Shown: in pieces, positions 11,340 to 23,500 of the stretch
Numbering within the stretch: the stretch's first letter is position 1
Layout of the letters: every line of letters begins with the position of its first letter
Assembly: GCA_947579665.1 (NCBI GenBank)
Contig: OX388344.1
Span: 9,480,346 to 9,544,345 of the forward strand
Reading direction: 5' to 3'
Length of the DNA stretch: 64,000 nucleotides
Source: Sympetrum striolatum
Taxonomy: Eukaryota; Arthropoda; Insecta; Odonata; Libellulidae
The notes under the pieces: model-generated
What the model saw: the letters and a program-made list of their open reading frames with translations, nothing else
What the model was told of the DNA's origin: nothing
Databases searched by the model: none
Position numbers and translations under genes: made by a program

Positions 11340-13806
11340 AATACGGATAATTCTAGCGAAAATTCAATTCAAAATTTCAATTCAATAAATTCAAAATTCA
11401 ATTCAAAAAATCAATGAATGCGAATTTCATTAACCGAAAAACGGTTAATGTTAGCGAATTTACAATTAATTTTTCTGTATTTTTCCTTTATTTTCGTCAT
11501 TTTATCGTGATATGATCAAAAAAAGCTACAAAAACGGATAATTTCACCGAAAGATCAATTTTTTTCCTCTAATCTACCTTAATTTTTGTCATTTTACTGA
11601 GATATGATAAAAAAGGAACGAAAACGGATAATTCTAGCTAAATTTCAATTTCTTTCCTCTATATAGCCTTAAAATTCGTAATTTTATCGAGATATGATCA
11701 AAAAAAGCAACGAAAACGGATAATTTGGCGAGATTTACATTTTTTTCCTCTTTTTTACCTACATTTTCTTTATTTTATCGAGATATGATCGAAAAAAATG
11801 AAAGCTGGTTATCTTAGCGAAATGTCTATTTTTTCTCCTCTAATTTGCCCTTTAATTCGTCATTTTATCGATATATGATCGAGAAAAGCAAAAAACGGAA
11901 AATTATAGCGAAATTTCCAATTTTTCCTATATTTTTCTTTAATGTTCGTCATGCTATCGAAATATAACGGAAAAATGCAACTAAAACGGATATTTTTAGT
12001 GAAATGTAATTTTTCCTCTATTTTGCGTACATTTTCGTCATTTAACAGTTATATTATTGAAAAAAGGAACGAAAACAGATAATTCTAGCGAAATTTCAAT
12101 TTTTTCCACTATTTTGCCATAATTTTCGTCATTGTGTTAAGATATGACCGAAAAAGGCAACGAAAACGGATAATTCTAGCGAAATTTCAATTTTTTTTCT
12201 CTATTTTACCTTAATCTCCGTCATTTTATCGAGATATGATCAAAAAATGGAACGAAAACGGATGATTCTAGCTAAATTTCAATTTCTTTCCTCTATATAG
12301 CCTTAAAATTCGTAATTTTATCGAGATATGATCAAAAAAAGCAACGAAAACGGATAATTTGGCGAGATTTAAATTTTTTTCCTCTTTTTTACCTACATTT
12401 TCTTTATTTTATCGAGATATGATCGAAAAATGAAACAAAAACGGGTAATTTTGGCGACATTTCTATTTATTCTCCTCTATATTTTGCCCTTATATTCGTC
12501 ATTTTATCGAGATATGATCGAAAAGAGCAACGAAAACAGTTAATTATATCGAAATTTCAATTTTTCCTCTATTTTGCGTACATTTTCGTCATTTAACAGT
12601 TATATTATTGAAAAAAGGAACGAAAACAGATAATTCTAGCGAAATTTCAATTTTTTCCACTATTTTGCCATAATTTTCGTCATTGTGTTAAGATATGACC
12701 GAAAAAGGCAACGAAAACGGATAATTCTAGCGAAATTTCAATTTTTTTTCTCTATTTTACCTTAATCTCCGTCATTTTATCGAGATATGATCAAAAAATG
12801 GAACGAAAACGGATGATTCTAGCTAAATTTCAATTTCTTTCCTCTATATAGCCTTAAAATTCGTAATTTTATCGAGATATGATCAAAAAAAGCAACGAAA
12901 ACGGATAATTTGGCGAGATTTACATTTTTTTCCTCTTTTTTACCTACATTTTCTTTATTTTATCGAGATATGATCGAAAAAAATGAAAGCTGGTTATCTT
13001 AGCGAAATGTCTATTTTTTCTCCTCTAATTTGCCCTTTAATTCGTCATTTTATCGAGATATGATCGAGAAAAGCAAAAAACGGAAAATTATAGCGAAATT
13101 TCCAATTTTTCCTATATTTTTCTTTAATGTTCGTCATGCTATCGAAATATAACGGAAAAATGCAACTAAAACGGATATTTTTAGTGAAATGTAATTTTTC
13201 CTCTATTTTGCGTACATTTTCGTCATTTAACAGTTATATTATTGAAAAAAGGAACGAAAACAGATAATTCTAGCGAAATTTCAATTTTTTCCACTATTTT
13301 GCCATAATTTTCGTCATTGTGTTAAGATATGACCGAAAAAGGCAACGAAAACGGATAATTCTAGCGAAATTTCAATTTTTTTTCTCTATTTTACCTTAAT
13401 CTCCGTCATTTTATCGAGATATGATCAAAAAATGGAACGAAAACGGATGATTCTAGCTAAATTTCAATTTCTTTCCTCTATATAGCCTTAAAATTCGTAA
13501 TTTTATCGAGATATGATCAAAAAAGCAACGAAAACGGATAATTTGGCGAGATTTACATTTTTTTCCTCTTTTTTACCTACATTTTCTTTATTTTATCGAG
13601 ATATGATCGAAAAATGAAACAAAAACGGGTAATTTTGGCGACATTTCTATTTATTCTCCTCTATATTTTGCCCTTATATTCGTCATTTTATCGAGATATG
13701 ATCGAAAAGAGCAACGAAAACAGTTAATTATATCGAAATTTCAATTTTTCCTCTATTTTGCGTACATTTTCGTCATTTAACAGTTATATTATTGAAAAGA
13801 GGAACG
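11340..13806 (+). repeat. ~2.47-kb higher-order unit of satellite, followed by a second start
   Basis: A distinctive junction (GGAACGAATACGGATAATTC followed by short AATTCAA iterations, then CGGTTAATGTTAGCGAATTT) occurs near 11335-11460 and again near 13800-13925, offset 2,467 bp. A 1,185-bp internal offset is also seen between the two GAAAGCTGGTTATC words at 11801 and 12986. Confidence 0.75.
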
Positions 13807-15789
13807 AATACGGATAATTCTAGCGAAAATTCAATTCAAAATTTCAATTCAATATATTCAAAATTCAATTAAAAAAATCAATGAAAGCGAATTTCATTAC
13901 CCGAAAATCGGTTAATGTTAGCGAATTTACAATTAATTTTTCTGTATTTTTCCTTTATTTTCGTCATTTTATCGTGATATGATCAAAAAAAGCTACAAAA
14001 ACGGATAATTTCACCGAAAGATCAATTTTTTTCCTCTAATCTACCTTAATTTTTGTCATTTTACTGAGATATGATAAAAAAGGAACGAAAACGGATGATT
14101 CTAGCTAAATTTCAATTTCTTTCCTCTATATAGCCTTAAAATTCGTAATTTTATCGAGATATGATCAAAAAAAGCAACGAAAACGGATAATGTGGCGAGA
14201 TTTACATTTTTTTTCCTCTTTTTTACCTACATTTTCTTTATTTTATCGAGATATGATCGAAAAATGAAACAAAAACGGGTAATTTTGGCGACATTTCTAT
14301 TATTCTCCTCTATATTTTGCCCTTATATTCGTCATTTTATCGAGATATGATCGAAAAGAGCAACGAAAACAGTTAATTATATCGAAATTTCAATTTTTCC
14401 TCTATTTTGCGTACATTTTCGTCATTTAACAGTTATATTATTGAAAAAAGGAACGAAAACAGATAATTCTAGCGAAATTTCAATTTTTCCACTATTTTGC
14501 CATAATTTTCGTCATTGTGTTAAGATATGACCGAAAAAGGCAACGAAAACGGATAATTCTAGCGAAATTTCAATTTTTTTCCACTCTTTTGCCCTAATTT
14601 TCGTCATTTTATCAAGATATGACCAAGAAAGAATCGGCAATCGGATAATTATAGCGAAATTTCAAATAATTTTCATCTATTTTGCCCTTATTTTTGACAT
14701 TTTATCGAGATATAATCGAAAAAAGCAAGAAAAACGGATAATTTCACCGAAATTTCAATTTTTTCCACTATTTTGCCCTTATTTTCGTCATCTCATCGAG
14801 AATTGATCGAAAAAAGGAAGAAAAACGGATAATTTCACCAAAATTAAAATTATTCTCCTCTATTTTTCCTTAATTTTCGTAATTTTATCTAGATATGGTC
14901 AAAAAATGCATCGAAAACGGAAAATTTCACCGAAATTTAAATTTTTTTCCCCCTTCTTTATCTTAATTTTCGTTATTTTATCGAGATATGATCGAAAAAT
15001 GAACGAAAACGGGTAATTTTAGCGAAATTTCAATTTGTTCTCCACTCTTCTGCCCAAATTTTCGTCATTATATCAAGATATGACCAAAAAAGGATCGGCA
15101 ATCGGATAATTATAGCGAAATTTCAATTAATATTCATCTATTTTGCCCTTATTTTTGACATTTTATCGAGATATAATCGAAAAAAGCAAGAAAAACGGAT
15201 AATTCACCGAAATTTCAATTTTTTCCACTATTTTGCCCTTATTTTCGTCATCTCATCAAGAAATGATCGAAAACAGAAAGAAAAACGGATAATTTCACCA
15301 AAATTAAAATTTTTCTCCTCTATATTTCCTTAATTTTCGTAATTTTATCTAGTTATGGTCAAAAAATGCATCGAAAACGGAGAATTTCACTGAAATTTAA
15401 ATTGTTTTTCCTCTTCTTTACCTTAATTTACGTTATTTTATCGAGATATGATCGAAAAATGAACGAAAACGGGTAATTTTAGCGAAATTTCAATTTGATC
15501 TCCTCTATTTTGCCCTTATTTTCGTCATTTTATCGAGATATGATCGAGAAAAGCAAAAAACGGATAATTATTGCGAAATTTCAGATTTTTCCTCTATTTC
15601 AATCTAATTTTCGTCATTTCTTCTAGATATGATCGAAAAAAGCATCGAAAACGGATAATTTTACCAAAATTTCAATTTGTTTCCTCTATTCTACCTTAAT
15701 TTTCGTCATTCTATCGAGATATGACGAAAACATATCACGAAAACGGACATTTTTGCGAAAATTCATTATTTTCTTCTACTTTTCCTTAA

Positions 15790-15802
15790 CCCATTATTGG
15801 CC
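15790..15802. repeat. Left 13-bp terminal inverted repeat of the deleted piggyBac
   Basis: CCCATTATTGGCC lies directly inside the TTAA. It pairs with 17551-17563, with one C/T difference. Confidence 0.9.
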
Positions 15803-15922
15803 GGAACTATACGCCATCGATGAATTTTGATGTTATTTAAATTTTTAGACGTTATGGAACTGTTTATTGCATAGATGTCCTGAAAAATCCAAATTTTTTG
15901 CGTTATCTTAGTTTTTGGACGT

Positions 15923-15959
15923 GTTCGAAATTTCGTACGGTGGCCGTAAGGGGGTAAAA
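15923..15959. repeat. Internal end-like module 1
   Basis: The stretch TTCGAAATTTCGTACGGTGG followed by CCGTAAGGGGGTAAAA matches, inverted, the module at 17148-17185. It also resembles the right terminus at 17531-17563, where the same TTTCGTACGGTGGCC block is followed by AGTAATGGG and then TTAA. Confidence 0.85.
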
Positions 15960-16245
15960 TATATAAATTGAACGTCATGATGTTTAATAACATTTTTATT
16001 ACAGTTAACGTTAAAAATTTCTTTTTAAAAAAACTATACATGGTAATAAAACAGACTATCTTTTTATAAATCAGCAGAAAAGTCCATTATGCACGTTTTA
16101 CATAATCATATCTTAAGGATTTCAAGCGAATTTAGCTATAATACTTACCAAGTAATCAAGAGCAATTAAACTCACAGTGTTATCAATTTTCAAATCACAT
16201 TGTTAATCATTTTCAAATCATGTGATCTTGTTTTCTTTCATGAAT

Positions 16246-17203
16246 TTAGCGCGTGTGAAAGGCGACATAGCATCCCTTTGGGTGAAGTAGTATATTACAT
16301 TTAATACAGTAAAATGAAGCATTCTTGTGACAATTTCCATAACGCCTCGGTTTCTCAATACCATCAACCAGATGGTCAATACCGTCAAAACGAATTTCTG
16401 GAGTTACAAGAGCCGTTTTTCTAGGAATAACTGGGGTGGGTGGGTCTGGGTTTGTTCGGCAGGGTTGGGGTTGATAGTAAAGCAATTAGAATTCTTCGGA
16501 CAAACTCAAGAAGAGAAATATCTTTTTCCTTGTACCGGAACAACATTCAAGCGTTTAAAACACTGCTGTTTAGCATGAACCTGATCAAGGGCCAGTACCA
16601 ACACTTTTTTCGAATTTTGATTCGATATATGGCACGTTGTTGATCGAATGTATTCATACCGCCCATCCGCGGTAGTAGTAGGTAGGGTAGTTTTAGTCCA
16701 TTTTCTTGTGACTGATTTCTTGCTTTGGGATGTTTTCTTCTGTCTTTGAGACGTTTTCTTCGTCCTTTTTTTTCAAAGCGGGAGGTTCATACGGGCTCAT
16801 ATTCTTCTGAATCCGGTGTGTTGTCTTCAGAACCACTGGTGTCTACAATTATAGCTCTCATGATCGGCCGAAGGTTATCTCGAGATCGCAGTCCCCTAAC
16901 TTCAATAGGCTTTGCTAAAACTCCCTTCCCAATATCGCGAATACTGGTGACGTCATCTGGCCCTGCTTCACTATGTGCATCGTCTTGATCAGAGTCATTG
17001 CCGTCATTTGGTGGGAATAAAACGAACTCAAGCGCGTCCATTTCGGAAATATCCTTGGCCAGCTCATCCTCTTCGTCAAGTTGCTCCAATATATTAACAA
17101 CGGCCTCGCCATCCCTGTTCAAATTGTACCTGCAAACTATACCATATTTTTTACCCCCTTCCGGCCACCGTACGAAATTTCGAACAGTCAACAAAAACCA
17201 CAT
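16246..17203 (-). pseudogene. piggyBac transposase remnant, catalytic core deleted
   Basis: The minus strand from 17203 to 16787 encodes a piggyBac-type acidic N-terminal region: an EQLDEEDELAKD stretch, FVLFPPNDGNDSDQDD, and a run of Ser/Asp/Glu ending near SEEYEPV. It then passes through a basic Lys/Arg segment and a KWTKTTLP block, the usual start of the transposase domain, in a shifted frame. The next recognisable block, from 16666, is GGMNTFDQ, the third catalytic-Asp region of the family (normally GGVDxxD), with Asp replaced by Asn. WYWPLIRFMLN and a C-terminal Cys/His segment ending CYVAFHTR follow. The region carrying the first two catalytic Asp residues is absent. One in-frame TGA (16547-16549, at a conserved Trp) and at least one frameshift (16440-16485) break the C-terminal part. 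It cannot make an active transposase. Confidence 0.85.
17148..17185. repeat. Internal end-like module 2
   Basis: TTTTTACCCCCTTCCGGCC followed by ACCGTACGAAATTTCGAAC is the inverted partner of 15923-15959. It overlaps the first codons of the N-terminal transposase remnant, so the frame's first ~18 residues are encoded by repeat sequence. Confidence 0.85.
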
Positions 17204-17530
17204 GCCTGACTGACATTATTATATCCTTTCATCAAATGACCACTTATACATGTAGTTTATGGTCTAAGTAAGCCAGTAACACACTCAGAAACCGAATTCA
17301 GATTAGTTTTACCAATAGAAAATAAACAAATACTCACTGGCGTGGCATTTTGCGTCGGGCGCCAACCTAGACGAAATCTGACTGCGTGGAAAATGGAGGG
17401 AAAGTGGCGCGGCCCCAAGCCAGGCGGCACTGGTGAATGGTTGGACCTTTCCCTCAAAAATAATAAGCTAGCGAACTCGATGCAATGACACATCGCGTCA
17501 CGGCACCGGTTTGTTTACCTCCTTGTTTAG

Positions 17531-17563
17531 CGTACGAAATTTCGTACGGTGGCCAGTAATGGG
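17531..17563. repeat. Right terminus of the deleted piggyBac with 18-bp palindrome
   Basis: CGTACGAAATTTCGTACG (17531-17548) is a perfect 18-bp palindrome, followed by the 13-bp inverted repeat GGCCAGTAATGGG and TTAA. The palindrome is a plausible transposase-binding site. Confidence 0.85.
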
Positions 17564-20500
17564 TTAATATTCGCCATTTTTTCGAGATATGAAAGATCCA
17601 GCGACGACGGATAATTAAATCGAAATTTCGATTTTTGTCCCTTATCTTGCCTTAATTTTCGTTTTTTATCGAGATATGATCGAAAAAAATGAAAGCTGGT
17701 TATCTTAGCGAAATGTCTATTTTTTCTCCTCTAATTTGCCCTTTAATTCGTCATTTTATCGAGATATGATCGAGAAAAGCAAAAAAAGGAAAATTATAGC
17801 GAAATTTCCAATTTTTCCTATATTTTTCTTTAATGTTCGTCATGCTATCGAAATATAACGGAAAAATGCAACTAAAACGGATATTTTTAGTGAAATGTAA
17901 TTTTTTCTCTATTTTGCCTTAATATTCCTGATTTTTTCGAGATGTGGCAATAAAATTCAGCGACAATGGATAATTTATTCGAAAATCAAATTTTTTCCTC
18001 TCTTTTTCCTTAATTTTCGTTATTTTGTCTAGATATGATGGAAAAAAGGAAGGAAAACGATGAATTTCACCTAAATTTCAATTTTTGTCCCTTATCTTGC
18101 CTTAATTTTCGAATTTCTATCGAGAGATGATCGGAAAAAGCAACGAAAACGGATATTTTCATCGAAATTTCAATTTATTTCCTCTATTTATCCTTAATAT
18201 TCGTAATTTTATTGAGATATAATCGAACAAAATAACGAAAACGGATATTTTAAGCGAAATTTCAATTTTTACTCTATTTTACCTTCATTGTCGTAATTTT
18301 ATCGAATTATGACCGAAAAAATGCAAAGAAAACGGATAATTCTAGCGAAATTTCAATTAATTTTTCTCTTTTTTGCCCTTATTTTCGTCATTTTGTCTAG
18401 ATATGATAAAAAAAAGCAAAATGAATTTGTTCCTCTCTTTTTCCTTAATTTACGTTATTTAGTCTAGATATAATGGAAAAAAGCAAGGAAAACGGATAAT
18501 TTCACCGAAATTTTAATTTTGTTCCACTATTTTGCCTTAATTGTCGTCATTTAATGGAGATATGACCAAAAAATGCTACGAAATAAGATAATTATCAAAA
18601 AATTTCAAATTCTTTTCCTCAATTTAGCTTTAATAATCGTCATTTTGTGTAAGTTTGATCAATAAAAGCAACGAAAACGGATAATTTCACCGAAATTCCG
18701 ATTTTTTCCCTTATCTTGCCTTAATTTTCGTCATTTTATCGAGATATGATCGGAGAAAGCAACGGAAACTGATAATTTTATCGAAATGTCAATTTTTCCT
18801 ATAATTTTCCCTTATTTTCGTCATTATATCGAGATATGATCGAAGAAAGCAACGAAAACGAATAATTTTAGCAAAATTTAAATTTTTGTTATCTAATTTG
18901 TCTTTATCTAAAAAAAAGCAACAAAAACGGTTAATGTTAGCGAATTTACAATTAATTTTTCTGTATTTTTCCTTTATTTTCGTCATTTTATCGTGATATG
19001 ATCAAAAAAAGCTACAAAAACGGATAATTTCACCGAAAGATCAATTTTTTTCCTCTAATCTACCTTAATTTTTGTCATTTTACTGAGATATGATAAAAAA
19101 GGAACGAAAACGGATAATTCTAGCTAAATTTCAATTTCTTTCCTCTATATAGCCTTAAAATTCGTAATTTTATCGAGAAATGATCAAAAAAAGCAATGAA
19201 AACGGATAATTTCGGCGAGATTAAAATTTTTTTCCTCTTTTTTACCTACATTTTCTTTATTTTATCGAGATTTGAGCGAAAAATGAAACGAAAACGGGTA
19301 ATTTTGGCGAAATTTCTATTTATTCTCCTCTATATTTTGCCTTTATATTCGTAATTTTATATTCAATATGATCGAAAAGAGCAACGAAAACAGTTAACTA
19401 TATCGAAATTTCAATTTTTTTCCTCTATTTTCCGTAAATTTTCTTCATTTAACAGTTATATTATTGAAAAAAGGAACGAAAACGGATAATTCTAGCGAAA
19501 TTTCAATTTTTTTCCACTCTTTTGCCCAAATTTTCGTCATTTTATCAAGATATGACCAAAAAAGGATCGGCAATCGGATAATTATAGCGAAATTTCAATT
19601 AATTTTCATCTATTTTGCCCTTATTTTCGACATTTTATCGAGATATAATCGAAAACAGCAAGAAAAACGGATAATTTCACCAAAATTAAAATTTTTCTCC
19701 TTTATTTTTCCTTAATTTTCGTAATTTTATCTAGATATGATCGAAAAATGAACGAAAACGGGTAAGTTTAGCGAAATTTCAATTTTTTCTCCTCTATTTT
19801 TCCCTTATTTTCGCTATTTTATCGAGCTATGATCGAGAAAAGCAAAATATGGATAATTATAGCGAAATTTCCTATTTGTCCTATATTTATCTTTATTGTT
19901 CGTCATTCTATCGAGATATGACGGAAAAATGCAACTAAAACGGATATTTTTAGCAAAATGTAATTTTTTTTCTCTATTTTTCCTTAATTTTCGTTATTTT
20001 GTCTAGATATGATTGAAAAAAGCATGGAAAACGGATAATTTCACCGAAATTTCAATTTTGTTCCACTATTTTGCCTTAATTGTCGTCATTTAATGGAGAT
20101 AAGACCAAAATGAAACGAAAGTAGATAATATTCTCAAAATTTCAATTTTTTACCTCAATTTAGCCTTAATGTTCGCCATTTTGTCTTGGTATGTTCGGAA
20201 AAAGCAACGAAAACGGATAATTTCACCGAATTTTCGATTTTTTCCCTTATCTTGCCTTAATTTTCGTCATTCAATATGATTTATGAGATATGATATGATC
20301 GAAAAAAGCAACGAAAACTTATAATTTTATCGAAATTTCACTTTTTTCTTCTATTTTTCCCTTATTTTCGTCATTTTATCTAGATATGATAAAAAAAGCA
20401 ACGAAAAAGGTTAATTCTAGCGAAATTTCAATTAATTTTTCTCTATTTTTCCTTTATTTTCGTCATTTTATCGAGATATGATCAAAAAAAGCAACAAAAA

Positions 20501-23500
20501 CGGAATATTTCACCGAAAGTTTAATTTTTCCCTCTAATCTACTTTAATTTTCGTCATTCTATCAAGATATGACGGACGAAATGAAACGAAAACGAATATT
20601 TTTGCGAAATTATATTTTTTTCCTCTATTTTTCCTTTATATTTTTCATTTTTCAAGATATGACAGAAAAATTCAGCGAGAACGGATAACTTAATCGAAAT
20701 TTTAAATTTTTCCTCTATTTTCCCTTATTTTTGTTATTTTTTCGAGATATGATCGATAAATCCAACAAAAACAGATAATTTAACCGAAATTTCAATTTTT
20801 TCCACATTGTTTCCTTAATTGTCGTCATTTTATCGAGATATGATCGAAAAAGGAACGAAAACGGATTATTTCACCGAAATTTCAATTTTATTCATCTATT
20901 TTACCTTAATTGTCGTCATGTAATGGAGGTACGACCAAAAAAACAACGAAAACGGATAATTATAGCGAAATTTCAATTTATTTTCATCTATTTTGCCCTT
21001 ATTTTCATCATTTTATGGAGGTATGATTGAAAAATGCAAGGAAAAGGGATAAATTCACCGAAATTTAAATTTTTTTCCTCTATTTTTCCTTTATTTTCGT
21101 CATTTTATCTAGATATGGTAGAAAAGCAACGAAAACGAAAAATTTCACAGAAATTAAAATTTTTTCCTCTTTTTTATTTTAATTTTTTTTATTTTATCGA
21201 GATATGATCGAAAAACGAAATGAAAACGGATTAATTCACCAAAATTTCAATTTTAACCTTTTCTACCTTAATTTTCGTCATTCCATCGAGATATGACAGA
21301 AAAATGTAATAAGATTGTATATTTTTAGCGAAATTTTTCTCTTTGTTCTCCTTTATTTTTCATTAATATTCATCATTCAATCGAGATATGACCGAAAAAT
21401 GCAACGAAAACGGATAATTTTCGTGAGTTTTCAATTTTTTTCCTCTATTTAACTTTAATATTCGTCATTTTATACAGATATGATCGAAAAAAGCAACGAA
21501 AACGGATAATTTTAGCGAAATTTCAATTTTTTTTCCACAATTTAGCCTTATTTTCGTCATTTTGTCAAGATATGATCGAATAAAGCTATGAAAACTGATA
21601 ATTGAACCGAAATTTCGATTTTTATCCCTTATCTTTCTTTAATTTTCGTGATTCTATCGAGTTGTGAGCCAAAAAAGCAACGAAAACGGATAATTCTAGC
21701 GAAATTTGAATTTTTTTCCGCTATTTTTCCTTAATATTCGTCATTAAATCTAGATATGACCGAAAAATGAAACGAATACGGAAAATTATCGCTAAATTTA
21801 AATTTTTTTCCTTTATTTTCCCTTAATTTTCGTCATTTTATCGAGACATTATCTATATAAGAAACGTTAACGGATAAATTTAGCGAAATTTCAATTTATG
21901 TCCTCTATCGAGCTATGATCGAGAAAAGCAACGAAAACGGTCAATGGTCGCGGAATTTCAATTTTTTTTATCTATTTAGCCTTAATATTCGTAAATTTAT
22001 TGAGATATTGAGAAAGGAGAAAACGGATATTTTTAGCGATAATTTATTTATTTTTTCTCTATTTTACCTTAATTTTCGTCATTTAATCGAGATATGATAA
22101 AAAAAGCAACGAAGACGGATAATTTTACCGAAATTTCGATTTTTTCCATTATCTTGTCTTAATTTTCGTCATTCTATCGAAATATGATCGGAATAAGCAA
22201 CAAAAATGGATAATTTCACCGAAATTTTACTTTTTTCCTCTAATCTACTTTAATTATCATTAATCGAGATATGACCGAAAAAAAGCAACGAAAACGGATA
22301 ACTATTGCAAAATTTGAACTTTTTTCCACTATTTTCCCTTATTTTTGTTATTTTATCGAGACATGACCGAGAAAAGCAAAAAAGAAAACAGATAATTCTC
22401 TGTTATATATATGTATAATATGCTCAAAATAAGCAATGAAAATGGATAATTTCATCGAAATTTCAAATTATTTCCTCTATTCTACCTTGATCATCGTCAT
22501 ACTATCAAAATATGACAGAAAAATGCAACGAAAACGGATATTTTTAGAGAAATGTAATTTTTTTTCTCTATTTCTCCTTAATGTTGGTCATTTTGACTAG
22601 GTATGATCGAAAAAAGCAACGAAAACGGATAATTTTACCGAAATTTCAATTTATTTCCACTATTTTCCTTAATTTGCGTCCTTTGATCGAGATATGACCG
22701 AAAAATGCTTCGAAACGGGATAATTTTTGCGAAATTTCAATTTTTTTCCACAATTTAGCCTTAATATTCTTCATTTTGTCTAGATGTGATCCAAAAAACC
22801 AACGAAAACGGATTATTTCACCGAAATTTCAATAGAATTCTTCTATTATACCTTATTTGTCATCATTTTATCGAGATATGATCAAAATAAGCAACGAAAA
22901 CGTATATTTTAGCAAAAGTTTTATTTGTTCTCCTCTATTTTTCCTTAATATTCGTCATTAAATCGAGATTTGACCAAAAAATGAAACGATAACGGATAAT
23001 TTTTTTCGAAATTTAAATTTTTTTCCTCTATTTTTCCTTAATTTTCCACATTTTGTCTAGATATGATCGAAAAAAGCAACGAAAACAGATAATTTCACCG
23101 AAATTTCAATTTTATTCCACTTTTTTGCCTTAATTTTCGTTTTTTATGGAGATATGATCGAAATATGAAACGAGAACGGATTATTTTAGATAAATTTCAA
23201 TATTTTTCCTCTATTTTTTCTTAATTTTTCGTCATTTTAGTGAGATATGTTCGAAAAAAAAAGAAAATGGATAATTATAGCGAAATTTCAATTATTCTCC
23301 TCTATTTTGCCTTAATTTTCGTCATTTTATCAAGATATTATCTATAAAAGTAACGATACTGGATAACTTTAGAGAAATTAAAATTTTTTTCCTCTATGCT
23401 GTCTTTTTTTTCGCAATATTATTGAGAAATGTTAGAAAAAAGCATAAAAAACGGATAATAGTAGCGTAATTTAAATTTTCTGCTCTATTTTGCCTTATTT

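Larger units (their letters stand above)
9496..15785 (+). repeat. Main ~91-bp satellite, block 1
   Basis: This is a tandem array in one orientation. Consensus landmarks per monomer are ATCGAGATATGATCGAAAAA, then GCAACGAAAACGGATAATTT, then TAGCGAAATTTCAATTTTT, then CCTCTATTTTGCCTTAATTT, then TCGTCATTTT. Monomers are about 87-95 bp. Block 1 variants often read ATTTTATCGAGATATG and include CTATATAGCC and TTTAACAGTTATATTATTG types. It contains no genes; open frames here are by-products of monomers whose length is a multiple of three. Confidence 0.95.
15790..17563 (-). mobile_element. Internally deleted piggyBac-family element (non-autonomous)
   Basis: It is flanked by TTAA on both sides (15786-15789 and 17564-17567), the target duplication of piggyBac transposons. 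The ends are CCCATTATTGGCC on the left and, as reverse complement, CCCATTACTGGCC on the right, giving 13-bp inverted repeats with one mismatch. The 1,774-bp body encodes, on the minus strand, only the N- and C-terminal parts of a transposase. Extra end-like modules lie inside at 15923-15959 and 17148-17185. Its ends differ from those of the intact piggyBac copies at 38808 and 45540, so that transposase would not obviously mobilise it. Confidence 0.9.
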
